Assembly: GCA_004194705.1 (NCBI GenBank)
Contig: SADC01001204.1
Coordinates: 1,860,001 to 1,924,000 of the forward strand
Origin: Ditylenchus dipsaci
Lineage: Eukaryota > Nematoda > Chromadorea > Rhabditida > Anguinidae
Direction of reading: 5' to 3'
DNA length: 64,000 bases
The position numbers were made by a program, and so were the translations under genes. The notes below the pieces were generated by a model. The model made no database searches, was not told where the DNA came from, and saw nothing but the letters and a program-made list of their open reading frames with translations. Shown piece by piece: positions 1 through 11,361 of the stretch (its first letter is position 1; each line of letters begins with the position of its first letter).

Positions 1-649
1 ATAATAGAAGCAAGTATTCCTTTAGCATTCCTTCCATTTAGAAAAAAAGTTTGTCAAACAAATTTGTATCTTTGCTGTTGCCGATATGTTATGTAACAAT
101 TTTCTAGCTCCAAAAAATTCTTTTGAGAAATACCTTTGTAAATTGCATTTGCTGTGCTTTCAACTAATATTTTTTAACGGTATTTGAAATTCGCACTTAC
201 ATATTTTTAGCAGGGTTTTCAATTTTTCGGGGAATCTTTAACTGAATTGCTAATACTGGTAGCTGCATTTCTCATGCGGATATTTTTCTATGTGTAAATG
301 TTATAACTTAAATTGCGTCAAAATCAGTCTCTTCATCGGATTGATTTGTATTGTTGTTTGTGTCGAACCGTTCGCGTGATGTATAGCTTGAAATTTATTC
401 GTCCTCCAAAGCCAAAAGTTGAAAGTGACTCTGGATGGATAAAAAGCATGCATACACAGTTTCTTGGTATCTGGATCTGGCCTCACTCGACAAAATATCT
501 TTGAATACATCAATTCAACCTTCAGTGGTCTTGAAAGAAATAAAATTTTGTCGAAAATATCTTAAAATGACCACCACCCTAATTTTTCGAAAATTTCAAT
601 ATGGGAGTTAACTAAGAGTGGTATATAGACCGATTTTTATCCCTTTAAA
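1..649. other. AT-rich non-coding tract
   Basis: I see no gene here. At about 413-470 there is a piece of a repeat ('gactctggat' followed by 'gcatgcat') that recurs inside larger elements near 30.5, 47.9 and 49.7 kb. The overlapping open frames on both strands around 300-510 are short and show no protein resemblance. Confidence 0.5.
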
Positions 650-1790
650 AGACGCCACTTTTTGCTTCTGCTTTGAAAATATCAAATATTGCCTAAAACT
701 GAAGTGCAAAACAAATGGTATTTATTTGTGAAAAAAATATATTTATATTGTGAACCATTTTTTAAGATCTATTAATTAGTTTTTGGTACACGGTGAGCAA
801 GATGTTTGTCCCCTTCACTTTGGTAAATAACTTTTCAAAAAGGCTGTTGACAAAAAAATATGGAGGAGAATTAAATGTTGATCCTAAGTTATAGAGGGCA
901 TAAGTCATAGAGGGCAAATGCGGAATGCTTGAAGGACTGATAGTCGGGACATGTACTGCTGCTAGACAAGTGTCCATCAATTAATCAATAATCAAATAAA
1001 AGCGGAACATTTTTTTGAGTACTACTAACTACAAAAATGTACAATAGATATTCTTCATTATTTTTGAGCAAATAAGCACTTTGGTATAAAGAAATAGTTA
1101 AAATTTTCCCATAGGTCCAGAAATTATTCGAATGATCAAATATGATTTTTTCACGAGCAAATTTTTTTATAAAGAAGCAAAATGTACGTCCTCAATGGTA
1201 AGATGAGGGTTTTCAAACAAGCGAAAATTTCTTTAAAAGTGCTTGGACAAAAACATTTTACAAACTGAAACAATTTTATTTAAAAAAACTTCTTTTGCTT
1301 ATTATTATATTTTGAGCGAAAAAAGTTGGCATAGGATGTGATTTTAGATACTTTTCACAAAAAAAAGTATGGGAAGGGTACATCGACCAATATTTAGTTT
1401 TCCATGGGATGGCACTTTTGGCCTCGGCTGTCAATATCGAATATTGGCGAAACACAAAATTATATCTTTTCAAAGAACTAAAATGCCTGTCATTGAACCA
1501 TTCTCTTAAGATCTATAATAGCTTGTGTAGATGCTTTTCCCTTAACTTTGTTCATAAATTTTTAATAGGTATATTTTACAACAAAAAATTGAAAAAGAAT
1601 TGAATGTTGCTCAATAAGTATCAAAAGCTAGAGCGGCATCCTTTGAAAGGCTGAAAATTGGTGCATGTACTGTCACTAAAAGTTGCCTGTCATTTAATCA
1701 ATATAATTTTTTTATTTTTTTCAGCAAATAAAGCACTTTGGTATACTACCGACTACTAACTACAAAGAATTCATTCTCTTTATTTTCCTA
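650..1790. repeat. Diverged direct duplication (about 0.4 kb units)
   Basis: Two diverged copies of one segment lie in direct orientation, roughly 650-1090 and 1400-1790. Both contain 'ttaagatcta', a variant of 'gcatgtactg', 'caattaatca'/'catttaatca', 'actactaactac', and 'agcaaataa' followed by 'gcactttggtat', in the same order. The age of the duplication and whether it is part of a mobile element are unknown. No coding signal is visible. Confidence 0.6.
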
Positions 1791-1855
1791 GAAAACAAAC
1801 ATTATTTCTAAGTGATTCTTGGAAGATTAAATTTTTCTTTCAATCACTTTATTTA

Positions 1856-4800
1856 AAATATGGTCGGATTGATTTTGCCAAAAACTTCGCTACACCAGAA
1901 GAAGTCGAGAAACCATACGAGTGCAAAATAAAAGGTATCTTAGTATTGTTTTTAAAAATCTAAATAAAAAAAATATTTTTAGGAGAAATTCCTGATTGGC
2001 TATCAGTTGCTCTGCTTAGAAATGGTCCTGCACAATTTAAATTTGGCAATACTGAGTGTAAACACTGGTTTGACGGGATGTCTTTTATTCAGAAATTTGA
2101 ATTCAGAATAAAAAGGTAAAAAATTATTTTGGGTAAAAAATGAACACCCAAAATTTAGATGTTCTTTTCGGCAAAGTTCCTGAAAAGTCTTGCTTACCAA
2201 AAAAGCTTAGCAGCCGATAGGCTGGTCGCCTCACAATTTGGAACTGCTAGATTTCCTGACCATGCAAAACATTTTTGACAGGTACAGTCTTAGACTATTG
2301 ATAAAAAATTTAAAAAATTGGATATTTTAGATACTTTACATATCTATTCAAGGACAGAGAGATCAGCGATAATGCCCTGATCAACTTTTTTAGCCTTGGT
2401 GACTCTGTTTTTGCTACCACAGAGACACCCCATGTCACACAAATAGATGTTAATACATTGGAAGCTGTGAATAAGGTAAGTTGACTTGCGCAAATTGTAT
2501 TATTAGCGTCGGCGGAGAAACTAGAGTTACAAATTTTAGTAATAACTACAATATTTTTTAAGGAAAATCTTAACAAGTACATAGCTATTCATAATTGCAC
2601 GGCACATCAACAACAGATGAAACGGAAACATTATCAACGTTGGAGCCAGATTTGGAAAAAGCAGTAGCCTTGTATTCTTCAAGACAGAGATTTCAGGTTT
2701 GCAAGATTTCTAAGTTGAAAATCCGGCAATGAAGCTGAAATTTACTATACTTCTTTTAATAAGACGTTGGCCTCTGATAATTTACCTCCTCAACTTTGAA
2801 GACCTAAATAGCCCTCAGCACGATTTTTCGCTTTGGGCTGAGGAACTTTGTATATATATATACATATATTTTACAAGTCGTAGCCCTACCTCTGGGTAGC
2901 CTTCAACTGAAATGACCACCTGGCCTCTCCCCTTGAGTACTACTCCCTGGGTACCCACACCTGGGTACCCTCACCTCAGTAACACCTGGGTATCTCTCTT
3001 CTGGATACCCTTTTACTGGGTACCCTAAACTTTATACCGCTATCCTGAGCAAAATCTCCAAGATAGCCCTCCCCTTCCACTAGGGTAGCACTAGCTCGTC
3101 AAAAAATTATGCGAAACGCCACCTTTAAGGCTATTGAGTACTGAGCTTGTTTGGGCCAGTTCAACCCATCACACTTTATTGAATCGTTAATAGCTTATTT
3201 TTTAGCTGAATTCATCGAATTCACATCATCATAAACACCAACACCGACTTTCTTACAATTTTTTTAAATATACAAAATACTCAATGCTCTTGGTGTAATT
3301 TTTTTATAGATAGCAGCAAGAAGCTAGAAAGAGCACTTTATTGGGTGAAATGCCATATAAAAGTGGTCTTTATCCGCCTTATATTCACAGTTTTGCCTTC
3401 ACGCCTAACTACTTGATTGTATTTGAGTCTCCGCTAAAGATTAACCTTGTCAAGCTCTTAGCCATGAAAGCCTTCAGTAAGTGCTATTGATTTCAACAAC
3501 CAAGGTCTTTTTCTATTTCAGGAGTTTCTTATCAAGACTCTATGAGCTGGTATGACAACTCGCCTACTAGAGTGCACGTTTTCAACTGGAAAACGGGCGA
3601 GCCAGTCAAGTTGAATTATGTGGCTGATCCACAGTTCACTTTTCACCATGCAAATTCTTTCGAAGTAGATGGCAAATACCTTGTGCTAGATTACTGCAAA
3701 TATGACCGTATGGATTTGACCAAACTTGAGTTGGAATCAATGCGCAAGGGTGTTGACCGTCAGGTAGCAAAAGTAGATTTTTAGATGAATTACTTATAAG
3801 TTAAGGAGCAATCTGAGCCATACTTACACAGAATGATTATCCCTTTAATGACTGGAGATTGTGGAACAGAAATTTGCTTAAAAATCTCCCCGCTGCTCTG
3901 GTCGGCAACTGCTCAGCTACAGCAACAGACAAAAACGGAGAAACGATTGAACTAAAAGATGACCGATGGTGTGAAATAGGTATGAACATTGATGTGTCCA
4001 TATTTTTATGTTTATCTTTTATGTTTAAAGAAAATGATGGTGCAGTCGAACGCTTGAAAGTACATACCCCAAAAAGTTCGTTTCCCCGGCCGGGTCTGAC
4101 ACTTTGTTTAGCCCATTTTTTAAAGTGTTTTATCTGTTCAGATTCGTCAGTTTAGTCCAAATATAGCAGGATTACGATTTCGGCGATCGTTCTAAGAAAT
4201 AATATAGTTTTGCCATTTTGACCCGTACCGCTCTATAGTACGTAACCTAAATTCTTTTTTTTTCGAATTTAAGTGTAAGTACTATCGAGCGTTGTGGTCA
4301 AATGGCAAAGCTATATTATTTCTTAAAAACGATCGGCAAAATCGGAATCCTTGCAATAAAAAGTGTCGATCCAGCTGGGGAACGAACTTTTAGGGGTATG
4401 TCAATTGTATAAATTTACGATTTCTGGTTTAAAAATCTCTGAGTTTCGGTTTTAATTTCGGGTAAAACGGAATTTTGCAGCTAATTCTCGTAATTTTGCA
4501 GATAATTCTCGTAATTTTGCAGCTAATTTTTTTTGCAGCTAATTCTCGTAATTTTGCAGCTAATTCTCGTAATTTGCAGCTAATTCTCGTAATCTTGCAG
4601 CAAATATGAGTGAATTTGCGGGAATTCGAATTTCCTAGTCAAAAGATGAATCGGATCGCTCAGAATCCCAGCCCGAAGTGGTCAGAAGCCCCTGAAAGTT
4701 GGTTTTTTTGGGGGTTTACTAAAGGGGGGGGGTAAACTTTTTTGCGAAAAATTCGATTGGGCTGAATCAGAATTCCGGTCCGATCGGCTTAATCGCTCAG

Positions 4801-7081
4801 AATTCCGCCCTGAACACTCCAAACCGTCATAAACCTGAAATTCTGAGCGATTAAGCCGATCGGACCGGAATCTGATCCGCCCAATCGAATTTTCGCAAAA
4901 GTTTACCCCCCTTTAGTAAACCCCCAAAAAACCAACTTTCAGGGGCTTCTGACCACTCCGGGCTGGGATTCTGAGCGATCCGATTCATCTTTTGACTAGG
5001 AAATTCGAATTCCCGCAAAATTTCACTCATATTTGCTGCAAGATTACAAGGTGTACCGAAGAATTTAAAAAAATATTTGCTAAGGCACATTTGCTAAAAA
5101 AAATTTTGCTAAAGTACATTTGCTAAATTTCTTTGCTAAAGGTACAAATTGCTAAATTTTTTTTGCTAAAGGCAATTTGCTAATGAAATTTTTTGGTAAA
5201 GGCCTTTTCTGGTCCCTTTTGTGTCACAAATATGACCGTAGGGTGTTTAGGAGATGCAGGTACTTGGAACCGAACCTGTGACCAAGTCAAACGCTTGTCT
5301 TTCTATATCTAAAATTATGGTAAAAAAAGTATGCGCCCAGGTGGATTCGAACCAGCGACCTCTATAATCAGCCCTCAGGATCGCTAAGAACTTCATCCAG
5401 TGTGACCAAACTAGGGTTGGGTAATTCCCGGAGAAATACTTCCGGTAATTACCGGGTAATTACGGTAATTACCCGAAAGCGGAGAAATACTATTTGCTGA
5501 TACCTAAACATCTGAATGGTACCCAAACCAGGTATGGTACCCAAATCACCAGGATATCAACCAAAACACCTGGATGTTACCCAAACCACCTGGATTGGTA
5601 CCCAATCACATGGATGGTACCCAAAACCCCTGGATAGTACCCAAACCATCTGGATATCACTCAAAACACCTGGATGATACCTAAACCAAAAAATTAGCTG
5701 CAGGTTAACTGCAATAAATACTAAAAATAGTATTTCTCCGAATTTTGATCCACTTGGTTTTATTGGTCACCCTGGATGAAGTTCTGAGCGATTCTAAGGC
5801 TTGATGTAGACATTGATGGTTCGAATCCACATGGGCGCATACTTTATTTTTTATTATAATTTTGAGTGTTTGAGTAGCGTAGAGGTCCACATACTCATTA
5901 TCAAGGTTGCTGGATCAAACCCCTCTGGTGCAATCAGTCCCCAGTAGAGGACCTCGATTCATGGTCCTGGGGTTTTCTCGAAGTGGTTTCAGCAGTTTGG
6001 GATGGTATGAGGTAAATCATGGATGGCCTAAAAAATTTGGGATGATTCAGACGCAATTTGAAAAATTTCGAAAAAAAAACTTAAAAATTACAAAACCACC
6101 CAAAACTTGAAGAAAGGTAAAAAGAGGAAAAAAGTTGAAATGATAGTGTCTTTGACGCAATAAGAACCACAAAACCGCGTTAACAAAAGAAATTTTAGTA
6201 AATATGCCTTTTAGCAAAAAATTTTTTAGCCAATGTGACTTTAGCAAAAGAAATTTTAGCAAATGTGCCTTTAGCAAAAAAATTTTTTAGCAAAAAGTTT
6301 TTTTTAGCAAAGTGCCGTTTAGCAAATATTTTTTTAAATTCTTCGGTACACCCGATTACAGGATTGCTGCAAAATTACGAGAATTAGCTGCAAAATTACG
6401 AGAATTAGCTGCAAAACCGTTTTACCCTTTAATTTCTGTTCGATACATTTTTAGTCTTTACGCATCTCTGGCCAGCAAATTGTGTTTTTAAATGTTTTTG
6501 GAAATATAGTGTTTTTTCTGATAGAAATTTTAAACAGATAACTCATAACTAAAATCTAATGTACCAAATCAGCATAAAGATAATAAAAAATTTTAAGGGT
6601 TTGAAATTTCCCCGCTACAACTACGATTTGAACGGAAAGGACTACTTGTATGTGTATGGAGCTGTGGGACCATCAACCAAAAAGAAAAAGGATTGACAGG
6701 GTAAGATTGAATTACCAAAAAGGTTTCTGGCCATCAAAATTTTTGTTTATTTGGTGCCTTTTCAGTTAATAAAAGTCAATGTGAAAGACAAGAGCACATC
6801 TACTTGGCAAATGGACAACACTGAGCAGTATTGCACAGAGCCAGTTTTCGTATCTAGACCAGGCTCCACCGAAGAAGATGATGGTATGCCACTTGCTAAA
6901 ACTGAAAATTTATTCGTTAAAGCGCTTTTTAGTGTGATTCTGTCTGTCAGCTGTTTTAAAGAAGACGAGAAATCGTTTCTTTTGGTACTAGATGCAAAAT
7001 CTTTCAAAAGAAATAGCAAGATGCTACATTGAACATCGCATTCCTATAACTTTTCATGGCATCGCTGTTAATAATTCTTAG
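1856..7081 (+). CDS. Carotenoid oxygenase (BCO/RPE65 family), 11 exons, frame-broken
   Basis: This is a carotenoid cleavage oxygenase, a non-haem Fe(II) seven-bladed propeller enzyme that cleaves carotenoids to retinoids. Exons read: ~1856-1934, 1983-2115, 2159-2281, 2331-2475, 2563-2696, 3310-3476, 3522-3763, 3832-3979, 6598-~6700, 6766-6883, 6933-7081. Diagnostic pieces in order are LLRNGPAQF, HWFDGMSFIQKF, FFSLGDSVFATTETP, TAH, PPYIHSFAFTPNYLIVFESP, DPQFTFHHANSFEVDGKY, YLVLDYCKYDR, EPVFVSRPGSTEEDDG, FLLVLDAKSF and ITFHGIAV. The four family iron-ligand histidines (TAH, IHSF, FHHAN, FHG) are all present. About 1.54 kb of exon (~512 codons) is near the family's usual ~520-550. Frame breaks lie at homopolymers near 2165-2168, 2260-2261, 2266-2269, 6604-6606, 6690-6691 and 7006-7009, plus a one-base mismatch at the last splice. 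The N-terminal start is unresolved. It is either a recently decayed copy or a real gene with consensus errors. Confidence 0.88.
2880..3095. repeat. Degenerate GGTACC-word repeat
   Basis: Within the fifth intron of the oxygenase gene, variants of 'cctgggtaccc' recur about every 12-25 bases. Related words recur at 5500-5690, 25410-25470, 35640-35740 and 60000-60060. Confidence 0.6.
4063..4402. mobile_element. MITE, 'aaagttcgttccc' core family, copy 1
   Basis: The ends form an inverted repeat: 'accccaaaaagttcgtttcc' on the left matches the complement of 'ggaacgaacttttaggggta' on the right. The interior carries 'tttcggcgatcgtt' on one arm and 'aacgatcggcaaaatcgg' on the other. The same core recurs at 11835-12254, 28823-29190 and 31934-32344. 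It lies in the 2.6 kb intron 8 of the oxygenase gene. Confidence 0.7.
5240..5395 (-). repeat. tRNA-derived SINE-like fragment (family 2)
   Basis: On the minus strand the segment contains 'ctggttcgaatccacctggg', a good RNA polymerase III B box (GGTTCGAATCC), followed by 'gcgcatact' and a T-rich tail. A second copy in plus orientation is at 5810-5855. Related B boxes occur at 53428-53460, 60140-60165, 60541-60575 and 61433-61460. Confidence 0.55.
5405..5695. repeat. 'GTAATTAC' word locus followed by an 18-20 bp tandem repeat
   Basis: After 'ctagggttgggtaattcccg' comes a run of overlapping palindromic 'ggtaattacc' words to about 5475. From 5510 to 5690 degenerate copies of 'acccaaaccacctggatggt' repeat head to tail about nine times. 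The first part resembles the subterminal repeats of hAT-type elements; this is inference from the 'TAGGGTTGGG' start. Confidence 0.55.
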
Positions 7082-7500
7082 ACAAACAATTATTTTCAAA
7101 TTTTTGCTTCAAAAGTTGGATAATAATGTATTTAAAAAAATTGATTTTTTACTTATACTATCAACTTTTTGTCAAGAAAAGACAATAAAAACTAGTTTGA
7201 TAAGTCATTGACTTTTTTACCGACTAAGGCTTAATTGCGTCAAATAGTGTTTCTTTCTTTACTTTTTTATAAGTCACTATTAGCAAATCATACGTAGGTA
7301 TTGAAATAGGTAATTTGTAGATCAAATGTTGATTTTTTTTATTCAATATATAAAAGAACCTTAGAAATAAATTGTAATTTTTACTTCACTTAAAAAGCAA
7401 CTACTTATCACCTTAAAATTTTGTTAAAATTAATTATTTGTTAGTTTAATATAAAAAATAATTATATCGCTAGAAAAATATTTTTCTTTGTAAAAATGAT
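7082..7500. other. Intergenic AT-rich tract
   Basis: This is the likely 3' UTR and downstream region of the oxygenase gene; 'aataaa' occurs at 7184-7189 and 7365-7370 and could serve as a polyadenylation signal. I see nothing else. Confidence 0.4.
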
Positions 7501-7568
7501 GTACAGGGTAGCCCAAATGTTTTAAACTATTTGTTTTGCGTATTCCTTTTTAAGATCATGCTGTATGA

Positions 7569-8480
7569 CCAGGGCCCCAAATTCTATGCACTTTTAAATG
7601 TACCGCATAACATTGTGAAGAATCACTATATGTCGTAAAATTGCTCTAAAACATGCTTTTAAACGGTTTGGCAGCTTATACATGATTAAAAGATACTTTT
7701 CGGATAATGCTAAATTTTTTGCAAAAAAATTGACCAAAATTTGACATATGGCTTTGCTGAAGCAAGGTGATTTAACCTAAAGATTTAATTTATTTGACTT
7801 TAGGATTTAATTTATTTGACGTCCCATTTGACCTAGGATTTGAACATAGCTTTAAAAAAACTTTCTGCTCCCATGAAGATGCCGCAGGATTTCAGTTGAA
7901 AAAGATTTTTGAAAAGTGTTGACCGCCATTTACTAGCTAAGTTGCAAAAAAAATATTTTGTAAAGCAATTTCGAGACATTTAGGGGTTCTGTACTCCTGC
8001 CACTTCTTCGCATCTTCTCGCAAATATAAACAATGTGCATTTTGCGATTTCGAAATTAATATCTTTTAAAAACAAAATCGGTACTTTGCACTGTTATTTT
8101 GTTACTTTAACTGAAAATATAAATTGCACGGTACTGAAACGTTAGCTACCTCAATAAAGGTTATTCAGTGAAAAAATCTCTTTCTTACACGCTGACAATA
8201 AAGTATCCTGGTTTTGGAAACTAAGTATTGACTTATTTAACACCAAAGACGAGATTTGGCATGCTGCACATCTTTAACCAAAAATTTCTGAGATTTTCTA
8301 CAATATGCATAAAATATGCGTCAAAATTGCAAAATATGCACTAAAAATGGAAAATATGCAAACATGCTGCATAAAAGTACGCAAAAATACTCAAACAGGG
8401 CTAAAAGTGCGTTTTTTGTGCATAACTATTGCTTGCATATCCGTAGAAAAATATGCATTTGCATAGAATTTGGGCCCTGG
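7569..8480. mobile_element. Nested 0.9 kb inverted-repeat element
   Basis: The ends 'cagggccccaaattctatgc' and the complement of 'gcatagaatttgggccctgg' are near-perfect inverted repeats. Near the right end 'aaaatatgca' words recur (8310-8360). No open frame is recognisable. It interrupts the mariner-like relic and is therefore younger. Confidence 0.75.
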
Positions 8481-8769
8481 TTATGACTGGGTCTGTTTTT
8501 ATTCGGAGAAAAGAAGATAAGAAGTGTTTGACAGCCCATCCATTATTTCACAATGCGAATTTTCATATTCGATTGTCGATTTAAGATTTTTAAGATTTTG
8601 ACTCAAATTTTAGACAAGCGGTTTTAGGACAATTAATGAAAAGGAAACCTCTGAATATGACATGATCTCCATATTCTCCAGACCTAACACCGTGTGCTTT
8701 CTTAGACGAGTTTGAATTACGTTATCTTTAATTATGGTTGTTAAAAGGGAGGGGGGAAGCCATTTTGAT

Positions 8770-9070
8770 TTGAAAAAGTGGCTTCAATGGCGCGGTGCCT
8801 AAGTTTTTGCCCCAAAATAATGTTGCAGTTCGATCCCACGTGGTGGCCCGCTATTTTTTTTGGCTTATTTGGCCAGTTCTAGGGGTGATCAGAGTTTTTT
8901 TTATTAGGAATCATCGATCCAAATTACCTCTAGAACTGGTCAAAGAAGCCAAAATAAATAGCATGCCACCACGTGGGATCGAACCTGCAACACCATTTTG
9001 GGCCAAAAAACGCAAACGCTTACCCACGCGCCGCCGAGGCCACTTTTTCAAACCTAAATGGCTTACCTCC
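8770..9070. repeat. tRNA-derived hairpin (family 1), copy 1
   Basis: The left arm reads 'agtggcttcaatggcgcggt' and later 'gttcgatcccacgtgg'; the right arm carries the complement ('ccacgtgggatcgaacctgc', then 'acccacgcgccgccgaggcc'). Each arm therefore has a tRNA-like A box (TGGCGCAGTGG type) and B box (GGTTCGATCCC), and the two point toward each other. Other copies are at 16815-17495, 25120-25640 and 56250-56560. Confidence 0.75.
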
Positions 9071-9280
9071 CCCACCTCTTTAAAACAGAGTTATTGTTGA
9101 GTTTTGTTACGTTTTGCTACGGCATTTACGTACTAGCCATTTTTCATGAAAAATTAACGAAAAAACGGCAACCAGCCACCAAAATTAATTTTTTTTATCG
9201 TCAATGAAAAGGAGAAGCAATTGAGAGCATGATTATAGAAAGTTATGAGCAACTGTTCAAAATTTGGGCTACCGTGTACA

Positions 9281-10500
9281 TATGACGTAGATAACATTGA
9301 ATAGCCTTAATTTCTATTAAAATGACTGTCGTCAAATCTATTAATCCACTACAATCTGATAATCAGCCACCACTGACTTTGTGGATCTATATGCATAGTT
9401 GAATGGCCAGGAAAAACAGCGCCAGCGCCCGTAAAAATCGACGCCGGGCGCCGATTCAAATTATTTGTCAGTTCAATATAAAAAAATCATTTATTGCCGA
9501 AAAAATATGTTTCTTTGTGAAATGGATCTACGGGGAGCCGGGCGCCTATTTTCGGCGCCACCGCTGGCAGTTTATGAAATGCGCCGGGAGCATGTGCCAG
9601 CAAAAGTGTGTGCTTATCAAGTTTCATGGTCTTTAATAGAGCTTATACGGTACTCACTGAATTAAATTTGAGAAAATATTTCAGAAATGTTATTCAATGC
9701 TAAAGGACATGATTCAAGCTAATATTTTATAATAGAAATGCTTTTTATCATTCTTTGCGTTAGCATGGTCAATACTGCACCACCTAACCACTTTCCTTCT
9801 CCAGGCTTGAGATTTGGACGAAGCACCAATTATCTCTTGAATTTTCTTAATTATATCATTTTGTTATACTATTGGTTTAACATAGGTTTTTTTTGGCCGA
9901 AAATATAGAATCTGATCTTCATGTCTAATAGTATTTTGTTTATTAGTTGGTGCTTCCATCATCAGAATAAAAAACTAGAGAAACAATTTTTGCAATTTTT
10001 CGCTTTGGCCCCTTTGTGGTCATTTATCAAAATAGGCTGTACGTGGTAGTTCAAATAATTTTTTGTCACGAACGGAATTCAAAACAGTCAATTTTAGCGT
10101 CTATGACTAGTTTTAAAAGAAAACCGGGTAAGCTGATCGCGAATCTGGTGTCAGATTTTCGGAACTGCTGTTCCTGGTTTGAAAAAAAATTACCGAAAAA
10201 AGGTCACACGAACGTTCTTTGAAACTTATTTTAATACCCAATATTAGTGTCATAATAACGTTGCTGTAAAAACTTAAATACAAAATAAATGTAAAATAAT
10301 TGCTATAGCCGTGTTTTGAATTATAAACAGAAAAAATAAATTTTCAAGGTTATTTTACAAATATAAAGACAAGCTTTTATTTTATTTTTATTCTTTTATT
10401 TCTAATTAAAAACAACTGTTCCAAATAATAACAACTGATTTGAAACAAGATTTCCAAAGACTATTGATTTTCAACTAAGCTAATTAAAATTATAAATTGC
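9281..10500. other. Intergenic tract with a GC-rich word cluster
   Basis: The region is AT-rich apart from 9405-9600, which holds several 'ggcgcc'/'cgccgggcgcc' words like those at 13.1-13.5 kb. I see no gene; the open frames at 9403-9665 arise from the GC-rich words. Confidence 0.45.
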
Positions 10501-10510
10501 AATAAAAATA

Positions 10511-10951
10511 ATGCTTGCTTTTTTAAATGTGCTTTTTATTGCTTCAGCTAGTTTTCTCATGCTCACCTATAGGTAAAATTTGTGACCAAACAAAACATTA
10601 CTCTATATTTGTTCAGTACTTCTTCTTTGCCCAAGTCAAGTTGTGTAGAGGTGAAGATAGATTGGGAGAAAGCAGCTTATTGCAATTCAACGGAGCAAAC
10701 CGATTGTACTTTTAAATTGGTTACTGGCCTTACAAACACGAATTGCACAGAGACTTCACTCGGAATTACAGTCATATTTTATTTTTCTAGAAAAATAATT
10801 TTGATCTCATATTGAGTTTAAGGCCGATCAAGAGGATGAGCTTTTTGCCCAATTCACTCAAGCATTTGAACAGGAACAGGAGTATGATGCACTTGGGCCT
10901 GATCCATCAGCTAGTGTACTTTTCCCGTGCCACAAAATTGCACACACTTGA
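10511..10951 (+). CDS. Putative small secreted, cysteine-rich protein
   Basis: I do not recognise the family. An ATG at 10511 begins a hydrophobic leader (MLAFLNVLFIASASFLML) that looks like a signal peptide. One base out of frame, from 10572, an open frame gives a polar segment with cysteines and several N-glycosylation-type sites (KQNITLY, YCNSTEQTDC, NTNCTETS), ending near 10770. A further open stretch after an AG at about 10830 reads DQEDELFAQFTQAFEQEQEY and ends at a stop at 10949-10951. The order leader, Cys-rich ectodomain, acidic tail suggests a secreted protein of about 130-140 residues. The leader-to-body frame change may be another one-base consensus error, or a small unrecognised intron. 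Function is unknown. Confidence 0.4.
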
Positions 10952-11009
10952 CAAGCAATATGGAAAACAGGCGTGGTGAAACAAGTAGGCTAACTAAAAA
11001 AATTAAAAG

Positions 11010-11361
11010 TACAGGATGGTCCAAGAAATATCGACACTTTTATCATAAGACACTTTATGACACTTATTTTTTTCTAGGGCGTATTACGAGTTTCTGTAAA
11101 CGCAGTTCAACTTAGTTTTCTCTATCAATTTTTTTGGTATATAATCTGAAAAACACGTTACTCGTGTGTTTGAGTCCTGTCAGTGGAGTCTGCCCGCCTA
11201 GATAGATAAGGCCTAACCACAGGCGGGACCAAGCAAAAATCGTCTTTTTCACATTATACACCAAAAAACTTGTTAGATCAAACTAAGTCAAACTACATTT
11301 ACAGACCTAGAAAAAAGTTATAGTAATTAAAAAGTGTCGATATTTCTTGGACCACCCTGTA
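11010..11361. mobile_element. MITE with Tc1/mariner-type ends
   Basis: The terminal inverted repeats are 'tacaggatggtccaagaaat' on the left and the complement of 'atttcttggaccaccctgta' on the right, continuing through 'atcgacactttt'. Ends of the TACAGG..CCTGTA form with TA on both sides are typical of Tc1/mariner MITEs. The interior has a small hairpin 'ccgcctag'...'aggcggg' and no reading frame. Confidence 0.85.

Larger units (their letters stand above)
4457..6432. mobile_element. Composite 2 kb foldback element inside oxygenase intron 8
   Basis: The outer arms are inverted copies of 'gcagctaattctcgtaattt' repeats: left 4470-4605, right 6360-6412, bounded by 'gggtaaaacgg' and 'ccgttttaccc'. 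Inside lies a second inverted pair made of 'tttgctaaag' repeats (left 5075-5215, right 6180-6335). A nested 4620-5045 hairpin has arms of ~190 bases containing 'cgggaattcgaatttccta'. The interior also holds tRNA-like B boxes and a tandem repeat, listed separately. I see no transposase reading frame, so it is non-autonomous. Confidence 0.75.
7501..9280. mobile_element. Decayed mariner-like element with nested insertions
   Basis: The ends are an imperfect inverted repeat: 'gtacagggtagcccaaatgt' at the left and the complement of 'aaaatttgggctaccgtgta' at the right. On the plus strand around 8540-8722 two transposase motifs survive: a degraded FHxNANFHI segment and YSPDLTPCAF, which match the second and third catalytic aspartate blocks of Tc1/mariner transposases. 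The frame is otherwise destroyed. A 0.9 kb element (7569-8480) and a tRNA-derived hairpin (8770-9070) are inserted within it. Confidence 0.65.

Noticed and set aside
5075..5215. CRISPR-like array of 'tttgctaaag' repeats
   Set aside because: Spacing is irregular, there are no unique spacers, and the complement array at 6180-6335 shows it is a foldback arm in a eukaryotic intron.
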